From the NCBI GenBank assembly GCA_003168315.1, contig PMSP01000394.1, positions 1 through 6,391 of the forward strand: 6,391 nucleotides of DNA, written 5' to 3'. The stretch is from Opitutaceae bacterium. GTDB taxonomy: Bacteria; Verrucomicrobiota; Verrucomicrobiia; Opitutales; Opitutaceae. Below the pieces are notes generated by a model. It saw only the letters and a program-made list of their open reading frames with translations, did no database searches and had not been told where the DNA came from. The translations under genes were made by a program, and so were the position numbers. Below are positions 1 through 4,982 of the stretch, one piece after another (position 1 is the stretch's first letter; every line of letters begins with the position of its first letter).

Positions 1-1
1 C

Positions 2-2905
2 AGAGCGGGAATCGCGAGGATCAATACTGACGGTTCACTTGATACGACATTTGACACGGGCTTTGGGCCTTTGGCTCCGACTCCCACGGGCTATGTTACC
101 ATCACTGGTGTAGCGATACAGACTGACGGGAAACTGATTGTAACAGGAAACTTTACCACCTTCGACAAGACCGCTGCACCCGGGGTCATCCGGCTCAACT
201 CGGATGGTACGGTGGATTCAACTTTTCAAGCTGCATCGGTGTCACACCCCGGAGTCGCCATAGAACTACCCAATGGAAATGTTGCAGTTGTAAACGGGTC
301 GAACTTTGTGTGCCTGAATTCGGATGGTTCTTTGAATGCGATCTTGAGCACAAACGGAGGATTGGACGCGGTGGCGCTTCAACAGGATGGAAAGCTGCTG
401 GTAGGAGGTAATTTTTCGTCTTTTGCAAATCAACCAGCCGTCAATCTCGTCCGCCTAAATTCGGATTTATCAATCGATTCGTCGTTCAACGCTGCTCCAA
501 CGGAAGCAAACCTGCTCAATTCGATCGTAACGAAGCTGGCAGTCACTTCCACCGGACTTATTTACCAAGGATTCGGGTCGGGTCTAATGCGGTTGACCTC
601 TAATGGCGCCCCAGATCCCAATTTTGCACCGGGACCTTCTCTACCCGGCCAGGTCATCGCCGTCGCTAGGGGCACCAGTGGGCAAACGTTCATTGCAGGC
701 ACCTTTACTGCCGTAAATGGGATCCCGTGCCTCGGGGTAGCATCATTGCTTGCTGATGGCAGCGTAGACTCAACATTTACTCCGTCTTCTGGAGTTACGT
801 GGATTGAGCCATCAGCCATACCCGAGAATCCTAGTCTAACGGCCTCAATTGCGGTACTGTCTGACGGCTCACTCTTATTAGCAGGAACGTTTAATGCCGT
901 CGGATCAGTCGGCCAAAGCGGCGTCGTTCATTTTTTGTCAAACGGCACGGCCGATTCGGCTTTTGATCCGCTCCTAAATTCTGCGGGCAGTATTAGCTCG
1001 GTTGTGGGTCTGCCAAATGGCCTGTGGGTGATTGGGGGCAATTGCAGTTCGGTGAACTCTTCTCCAAGGGGAAACCTTGCAGCATTTTCGACAGGTGGGA
1101 GCCAACTCGACCCGTCATTTGGGGTGAATAGCGGAACCAACGGACCAGTCACGATTCTCCAGAATCGCCCGAGCGGCGGCCTATATATGGGCGGCATTTT
1201 TAGCCTCGTAGGTTCGCTGGCGGATACTTCTCGCAGGAACTCGATCGCAGCTTTGAACGCAGACGGTAGCCTGGATTCCAGCTTCGATGCGTCAGTTATT
1301 GGGGACGGAACCTCGGTGACCGCAATAGCTCCGATTGCTGATGGGCGGGCTATGGTATCGGCAAGTACGGGCTTGTTCCGCCTAACCGCAGCCGGTGCAA
1401 CTGACGCGATTTTCTCGATGCCGGTATTTACTCCAACCACAACTCCGATCTCTTCAGCTGTTTCTGGCTTAGCCGTCGATGGCGAAGGCAGGGCCTATGC
1501 CAGTATCGTTCAAACTTACGTTCCCGGAAGAACCGAGATTGGGAGCCAGTGGGAGGTCTACCGCTTCAACCTGGCCGGAGCAATCGACACAACGTTTGTT
1601 GGAACCGCCGTGTCTCTGGAAAACAGAGAAATCCCCGGATCTGGGTTCCAAGCCCCGGCAACTCCGTCTGTATCGATGGCGATAGCACCAGACGGCTTAC
1701 TGGCTATCGGCGGCGATTTTACGGGATTTGATGGGGAGACCGCGCCTGGATTGGTTTTAATACCCGATGCCGATAATTCCATCCCGATCGCGGCACCGGT
1801 TATATCTAATCTCGGTCCCTCGCCAACGGTGAGCGTATATTTGGGTTCATCAGCGACACTCAGTGTTACGACTATGGGAACATTGCTGGCCTACCAGTGG
1901 CAGTTCAACGGTGCTCCGATATCCGGAGCAACCCAAGCGACCTTAACCTTAAGCAATTTTCAATCCCAAGAAGCTGGTGCGTATACGGTTGTGGTCATAA
2001 ATTCCGGCGGTTCCGTGACGTCATCTCCGATTCAAGTGTCGGTTGGAGCGTCACGGATTGTGAACCTTTCCGCGCGCGCGAACGTGGGAACGGGTGCCAA
2101 CATTCTAATCGCTGGTTTCGTAATTCAAGGAGCGGGAACGAAGAGCGTGTTGCTTCGAGGCGTCGGGCCCACACTCGCAACTGCTCCCTTTGATGTGCCC
2201 GGTGTGCTCACGCAGCCAGAACTTACTTTAGTAATTTCAAATCCAGACGGTGGCATCGGAAGCACCCAAACGAACACGGTTTGGGGGGGAACACAGGCGC
2301 TAATCAACGCTTTTGTGCAGGTAGGGGCATTTGCTTTGCCGTCGGCATCTGATGATTCGGCTATCCTAACGAGTCTCCCCGCAGGAGCATTCACTTCCCA
2401 ATTGTCCGGTTTGGACTCAACAACGGGGGTCGCACTAGCCGAAATTTACGATGCCGATGTTGGGACACCAACTGCGAATCTGGTCAATATATCCGCTCGG
2501 GCCAACGTATCAGGCGGAGCGGGTGTCTTGATTGCAGGCTTTATTATAGATGGTACGCAGCCAATCCAAGTACTTCTTAGGGGTGTGGGGCCGGCATTGG
2601 CGCCATTCGGTGTATCGGGCCCATTACAGCAGCCCACAATCGGGCTCTATGATTCGGCAAATAATTTGGTGGAAAGCGGCACGGGATGGGGCAACGCCTT
2701 GGTTTCGGGTTCCTTGGTAGCCAATGGGTTTTTTCGCCAGGCAACTGCATCCGATATGATCGAAGTTGGGGCCTTCCCCCTGCCAAACGGATCGGCGGAT
2801 TGCGCAATGGTGGCGACACTGCCTCCGGGTGCCTACACCGTCGAGCTAGGAGGCATCAATGGATCTACCGGTGTAGGGCTGGTCGAAGTGTACCTTTTGC
2901 AATAG
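2..2905 (+). CDS. Large delta-60 repeat / Ig-like surface or secreted protein, 3' part (5' truncated by window)
   Basis: The frame is open from base 2 to a TAG at 2903-2905, giving 967 residues. The true start lies upstream, because the codons before the TTG at 71 already encode a delta-60 repeat (RINTDGSLDTTF). Residues 1 to about 595 hold roughly nine or ten degenerate repeats of the form 'AvQpDGKlLvgGnFt...ivRLnsDGslDssF', the TIGR02608-type beta-propeller blade. Residues 599-683 form an Ig-like domain (YQWQFNGAPISGA, then AGAYTVVV) without a disulfide cysteine pair. Residues 685-817 and 827-967 are two copies of a domain beginning VN(L/I)SARANV, then LIAGF.I and VLLRGVGP.LA, ending near G(L/A)(V/A)E(V/I)Y. 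The protein ends with the second copy; I see no LPXTG, PEP-CTERM or membrane anchor. The signal peptide, if any, is outside the window. Function is unknown; adhesion or surface display is an inference from domain type. Codon use is much less GC-biased than in the genes right of 3330. Domain assignment is confident, biological role is not. Confidence 0.9.
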   Translation, partial: RAGIARINTDGSLDTTFDTGFGPLAPTPTGYVTITGVAIQTDGKLIVTGNFTTFDKTAAPGVIRLNSDGTVDSTFQAASVSHPGVAIELPNGNVAVVNGSNFVCLNSDGSLNAILSTNGGLDAVALQQDGKLLVGGNFSSFANQPAVNLVRLNSDLSIDSSFNAAPTEANLLNSIVTKLAVTSTGLIYQGFGSGLMRLTSNGAPDPNFAPGPSLPGQVIAVARGTSGQTFIAGTFTAVNGIPCLGVASLLADGSVDSTFTPSSGVTWIEPSAIPENPSLTASIAVLSDGSLLLAGTFNAVGSVGQSGVVHFLSNGTADSAFDPLLNSAGSISSVVGLPNGLWVIGGNCSSVNSSPRGNLAAFSTGGSQLDPSFGVNSGTNGPVTILQNRPSGGLYMGGIFSLVGSLADTSRRNSIAALNADGSLDSSFDASVIGDGTSVTAIAPIADGRAMVSASTGLFRLTAAGATDAIFSMPVFTPTTTPISSAVSGLAVDGEGRAYASIVQTYVPGRTEIGSQWEVYRFNLAGAIDTTFVGTAVSLENREIPGSGFQAPATPSVSMAIAPDGLLAIGGDFTGFDGETAPGLVLIPDADNSIPIAAPVISNLGPSPTVSVYLGSSATLSVTTMGTLLAYQWQFNGAPISGATQATLTLSNFQSQEAGAYTVVVINSGGSVTSSPIQVSVGASRIVNLSARANVGTGANILIAGFVIQGAGTKSVLLRGVGPTLATAPFDVPGVLTQPELTLVISNPDGGIGSTQTNTVWGGTQALINAFVQVGAFALPSASDDSAILTSLPAGAFTSQLSGLDSTTGVALAEIYDADVGTPTANLVNISARANVSGGAGVLIAGFIIDGTQPIQVLLRGVGPALAPFGVSGPLQQPTIGLYDSANNLVESGTGWGNALVSGSLVANGFFRQATASDMIEVGAFPLPNGSADCAMVATLPPGAYTVELGGINGSTGVGLVEVYLLQ
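2054..2902 (+). repeat. Tandem C-terminal domain repeat (two copies, 2054-2452 and 2480-2902)
   Basis: The last 283 residues of the large protein are two diverged copies of one domain of about 133-141 residues. They are matched by NLSARANVGTG / NISARANVSGG, LIAGFVIQG / LIAGFIIDG, VLLRGVGPTLA / VLLRGVGPALA, VGAFALP / VGAFPLP, LPAGAFTSQLSG / LPPGAYTVELGG, and STGVALAEIY / STGVGLVEVY. A linker of about nine residues separates them. The copies are clearly homologous but diverged at DNA level, so this is an old duplication. I recall such modules at the C-termini of many large verrucomicrobial proteins and know of no assigned function. Confidence 0.85.
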
Positions 2906-3176
2906 CGAGGAGCCGGTCACAGAAGAATGCAGGTAGGTGCACTGCCACCCACGCAGCCATCCCGCGTGAATGACGAGCACTTACGTTGACCGCGGGGCGC
3001 AAGCCCGAGGTGGCCTTTATCGAGTTCATTTCGAGTGCGGCTCTCTCGGCCATGGCCTCTTCCCTAGTTTTAAGATTCTTGCGAATGCGGACGCCCGCGA
3101 GCCTTCCTTCCACGCGCCAGGAGACTATTCCGTTTCGATTGGTGAACCGGGTAACGAGGAATTTCGCTTTCTTCAT
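2865..3176 (-). pseudogene. Remnant of a tyrosine-recombinase integrase (N-terminal DNA-binding part only)
   Basis: A 103-codon frame starts at ATG 3176-3174 and stops at 2865. Its first 60-65 residues (MKKAKFLVTRFTNRNG, WRVEGRLAGVRIRKNLKTRE, EAMAERAALEM, TSGLRP) fit three short beta strands followed by a helix. They resemble, from memory, the N-terminal arm-binding region of site-specific integrases from Verrucomicrobiota. After about residue 65 (near 2982) the likeness ends, and the rest is low-quality sequence running 41 bases into the convergent gene. The core-binding and catalytic (R...H-x-x-R...Y) parts are absent, so it cannot be a working recombinase. It lies just downstream of the tRNA-Val 3' end, reading away from it, the usual place for int of a tRNA-targeting element. 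Upstream there is only a weak Shine-Dalgarno and a 26-bp palindrome. It could instead be a small intact gene of unknown role. Confidence 0.5.
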
Positions 3177-3180
3177 GTTT

Positions 3181-3206
3181 AGGTTGTCCAGTCAACTGGG
3201 CAACCT
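3181..3206. repeat. 26-bp near-perfect palindrome next to the integrase-remnant start
   Basis: The arms AGGTTGTCCAGT and ACTGGGCAACCT pair over 12 positions (11 Watson-Crick, one G-T) with only CA between them. The palindrome ends four bases from the ATG of the integrase remnant (minus strand), so it covers that gene's ribosome-binding region. The tiny centre favours a dimeric protein-binding operator, or a recombinase or excisionase site. As RNA it could also fold into an 11-bp hairpin that hides the leader. There is no T-run on either side, so it is a poor terminator. Confidence 0.6.
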
Positions 3207-3221
3207 AGCTTCGACTTAAAC

Positions 3222-3248
3222 TTTAGTCCTTCATGATGAAGGACTAAA
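3222..3248 (-). terminator. Perfect 13-bp inverted repeat just past tRNA-Val; possible terminator
   Basis: TTTAGTCCTTCAT and ATGAAGGACTAAA are exact reverse complements around one central G. The repeat starts one base beyond the encoded CCA of the tRNA, so the tRNA (or asd-tRNA) transcript would form a hairpin of at least 11 bp followed by GUUUAAG. Position argues for a terminator. The short, interrupted U-run argues against a classical Rho-independent one. It may equally be part of the element's attachment region. The inverted repeat itself is certain; its role is not. Confidence 0.45.
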
Positions 3249-3249
3249 A

Positions 3250-3326
3250 TGGTGGACGCCGAGGGACTCGAACCCCCGACCCCCTCGGTGTAAACGAGGT
3301 GCTCTAACCAACTGAGCTAGGCGTCC
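3250..3326 (-). tRNA. tRNA-Val (anticodon UAC)
   Basis: Read on the minus strand, all cloverleaf parts are present. The acceptor is GGACGCC with GGCGTCC (7 pairs). The D arm is GCTC/GAGC with loop AGTTGGTTA. The anticodon stem is CCTCG/CGAGG with loop TTTACAC, giving anticodon TAC (plus-strand 3290-3292), which reads GUA and related valine codons. The variable loop is GGGTC. The T arm is GGGGG/CCCTC (one G-T pair) with loop TTCGAGT. The discriminator is A at 3253 and CCA is encoded at 3252-3250. Its 5' end lies 7 bases after the asd stop on the same strand. I see no clear promoter between them, so it may be processed from an asd transcript. Its 3' end faces the integrase remnant. Confidence 0.97.
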
Positions 3327-3333
3327 ATTCCAA

Positions 3334-4383
3334 TCAGACCGACGCAAACGCGGCCCTCGGTCTCAGCATGCCGTCACGAACCATGAGCTCCGCGATCTGA
3401 ACCGCGTTGAGCGCAGCCCCTTTCCACAGGTTGTCCCCGCTGACCCAGAAGGCCAGGCCGTTGGTAAGCGCCGTATCGATGCGAATTCGGCCCACGCCGC
3501 ACTTCACCTTCCCGCTGAAATCAAGCGGTGTCGGGTACTTCCCCGCGGCGGGCTCGTCCACGAGCTGGGCGCCAGGGAAGGCCGCGACGGCATCGCGGGC
3601 CTCGGCGACGCTCACGGGACGCTCGAACTCGGCGTTGACCGCGACGGAGTGCGCGCGAACGACCGGAACGCGGACGCACGTTGCCGAGACGGGAAGCTGC
3701 GGCAGGCCCAGCACCTTCCGGCTCTCGAGCATGATCTTCGTCTCCTCACCCGTGTAGCCGTTCGGCCCAAAGCTGTCGACCTGGGGGATCACGTTGAATG
3801 CTATCTGGTGCGGGAAGACCTTGTGCTGCAGTTCCGTGCCCCTCACATGGGCAACGGTCTGAGCCTCGAGCTCGCGGACGCCCTCGACCCCTGCGCCGGT
3901 GACTGACTGGTAGGATGCGACGATGAGCCGCTTCAGCCCAAAGCGCCTGTGGAGGGGCCAGATTCCCATGAGGGCGACGGCGGTCGAGCAGTTGGGGTTG
4001 GCGATGATCCCCTTGTGGATCTTCAGGGCCTGCGGGTTGATTTCCGGGATGACGAGCGGCACGTCGGGGTCGAGCCTGAGCGCCGAGCTCTTGTCGATCA
4101 CGAGGCAGCCGGCCCTGACGGCGTCGGGCGCCAGGGCCCGGGTCACCGGGGCGCCGGCGGCGAAGAAGGCGACGTCGATGTTGCCGAAGACGCCCGGCTT
4201 CGCCTCCTCCACGGAAACCTTGCCGCCCCTGAACTCAACGCTCCTGCCGACCGACCGGGCCGAGGCGAACAGCCTCAGGGACGAGATGGGAAAGGCGCGG
4301 GCCTCGAGCAGGCGCACGAGCTCTTGACCGACGGCGCCCGTGGCGCCGACGATGCCGACCGTGAAGGATGCCGTCTTTTCCAT
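3334..4383 (-). CDS. asd: Aspartate-semialdehyde dehydrogenase (EC 1.2.1.11)
   Basis: The enzyme reduces aspartyl-4-phosphate with NADPH to aspartate semialdehyde in the cytoplasm, the branch point to lysine/diaminopimelate, threonine and methionine. The product has 349 residues, normal for the family. Residues 9-19 (VGIVGATGAVG) are the NADP-binding loop. NPNCST carries the nucleophile Cys132. SYQSVTGAG gives Gln159, ATCVRVPV gives Arg238, and RAHSVAVN gives the catalytic His245. The C-terminal signature KGAALNAVQIAEL is present, preceded by SGDNLW where I would expect SDNLR. ATG at 4383 is chosen because the nucleotide-binding fold begins right after it and AGGA lies 7 bases upstream; the frame is open for 84 more codons without family sequence. 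The 5' end overlaps a divergent transpeptidase gene, and a tRNA-Val follows 7 bases downstream. Identification is secure. Confidence 0.96.
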   Translation of the reverse strand: MEKTASFTVGIVGATGAVGQELVRLLEARAFPISSLRLFASARSVGRSVEFRGGKVSVEEAKPGVFGNIDVAFFAAGAPVTRALAPDAVRAGCLVIDKSSALRLDPDVPLVIPEINPQALKIHKGIIANPNCSTAVALMGIWPLHRRFGLKRLIVASYQSVTGAGVEGVRELEAQTVAHVRGTELQHKVFPHQIAFNVIPQVDSFGPNGYTGEETKIMLESRKVLGLPQLPVSATCVRVPVVRAHSVAVNAEFERPVSVAEARDAVAAFPGAQLVDEPAAGKYPTPLDFSGKVKCGVGRIRIDTALTNGLAFWVSGDNLWKGAALNAVQIAELMVRDGMLRPRAAFASV

Positions 4384-4921
4384 AGATTCGTCCTGGGAAT
4401 CGTTTAACAAAACCCGTTCTGCGCTTGGCATCAAGCCCGCAGACCGGGTGCTCCTGGTGCGGATTGGACGCTCGACCCTCCAGTTCCGAAGGAAGGGATC
4501 CGTCGCAAGATCATATGCCATATCGACTTCCAAGCGACCCCCATCAAACATTGCCAATTCCCTCGGGACTCCGCGCGGGCTCCATGAGATCGCGGAGAGG
4601 ATTGGCGCGGGCCAGCCGATCGGCATGGTCTTCAAGGCGCGCGTCCCGACCGGCCGGCACTTCTCGGAAATCCCCGATGGCGAGGCCTACAGCCGCAACC
4701 TCATCACGAGCCGGATACTCTGGCTCCGCGGTCTCGAGCCCGGGGTCAACCTCGGGGGCAACGTCGACACCTTCAGCAGGTACGTCTACATCCACGGCAC
4801 CCAGCGCGAGGACCGGATCGGGGAGCCGATCAGCGCCGGGTGCATCCTCATGCGCAATGGGGACATCATCGAGCTCTACGAGGAGGTGCGCGTCGGCGAC
4901 CTCGTCTGGATCGGGGACTAG
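4361..4921 (+). CDS. L,D-transpeptidase, YkuD family, without visible signal peptide
   Basis: The product is 186 residues from the GTG at 4361. The YkuD catalytic domain runs from about residue 28 (DRVLLVRIGRSTLQF) to the end. It has a GTPRGLHEI strand and the signature IHGT (His145), then RIGEPISAGC with nucleophile Cys161, then ILM and VGDLVWIG. Such enzymes make 3-3 diaminopimelate cross-links or attach proteins to peptidoglycan, normally outside the cytoplasmic membrane. The usual arginine after GCI is leucine here (GCILM). The start is uncertain: GTG 4340, ATG 4352 and GTG 4361 are in frame, none with a clear Shine-Dalgarno, and a TGA at 4325 blocks further extension. None gives a hydrophobic leader. 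GTG 4448 would remove the first 29 residues. With the 4361 start it overlaps the divergent asd gene by 23 bases. The helicase gene follows after 60 bases on the same strand. Confidence 0.88.
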   Translation: MKDAVFSIDSSWESFNKTRSALGIKPADRVLLVRIGRSTLQFRRKGSVARSYAISTSKRPPSNIANSLGTPRGLHEIAERIGAGQPIGMVFKARVPTGRHFSEIPDGEAYSRNLITSRILWLRGLEPGVNLGGNVDTFSRYVYIHGTQREDRIGEPISAGCILMRNGDIIELYEEVRVGDLVWIGD

Positions 4922-4964
4922 GGGCCAATTGCGGCTTCCGTTCGGGAGCCCACCGCCCAAATTG

Positions 4965-4982
4965 TCGGCTGGAAACAGCCGA
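4965..4982 (+). promoter_or_regulatory. GAAA-loop hairpin covering the helicase start codon
   Basis: TCGGCTG and CAGCCGA form a perfect 7-bp stem closed by a GAAA (GNRA-type) tetraloop, with a possible further G-T pair outside. The last stem base is the A of the ATG at 4982, and the only Shine-Dalgarno-like bases (GGAAA) lie at the top of the stem and in the loop. In mRNA this would hide the start site, suggesting translational control or coupling to the upstream transpeptidase gene. There is no T-run, so it does not look like a terminator. A chance hairpin in GC-rich DNA is possible. Confidence 0.5.

Larger units (their letters stand above)
2906..3249. other. Gap between the large repeat gene and tRNA-Val: island edge with int remnant and palindromes
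   Basis: No complete gene is visible here. The stretch holds the integrase remnant (likeness ends near 2982) and two inverted repeats. About 75 bases after the 2905 stop (2906-2981) show no recognisable content and no convincing terminator for the large gene. I found no second copy of the tRNA 3' end, so the other end of any element must be left of the window. Confidence 0.5.

Noticed and set aside
71..73. TTG as start of the large repeat protein
   Set aside because: The frame is open upstream to the window edge and encodes another delta-60 repeat there, so the gene begins outside the window.
928..1440. Minus-strand open frame of 170 codons under the repeat protein
   Set aside because: Antisense to in-frame delta-60 repeats; no domain features of its own.
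2906..2980. Terminator for the large repeat gene (GGTG/CACC near 2936-2950)
   Set aside because: Only a 4-bp stem without a T-run; not convincing.
2970..3219. Small plus-strand frames opposite the integrase remnant
   Set aside because: Two overlapping frames without ribosome-binding sites or recognisable composition; the minus strand gives the more protein-like reading.
3949..4407. Plus-strand open frame opposite asd
   Set aside because: Low-complexity G/R/D composition, antisense to conserved asd codons, no recognisable motif.
4405..4434. Possible asd promoter on the minus strand (TTGATG, then TTTGTT after 17 bases)
   Set aside because: The -35-like hexamer is fair but the -10-like hexamer matches only half of the consensus; too weak to annotate.
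4384..4635. 84-codon N-terminal extension of asd
   Set aside because: The extension has no family sequence and runs antisense to the transpeptidase domain; ATG 4383 has a good Shine-Dalgarno and directly precedes the nucleotide-binding fold.
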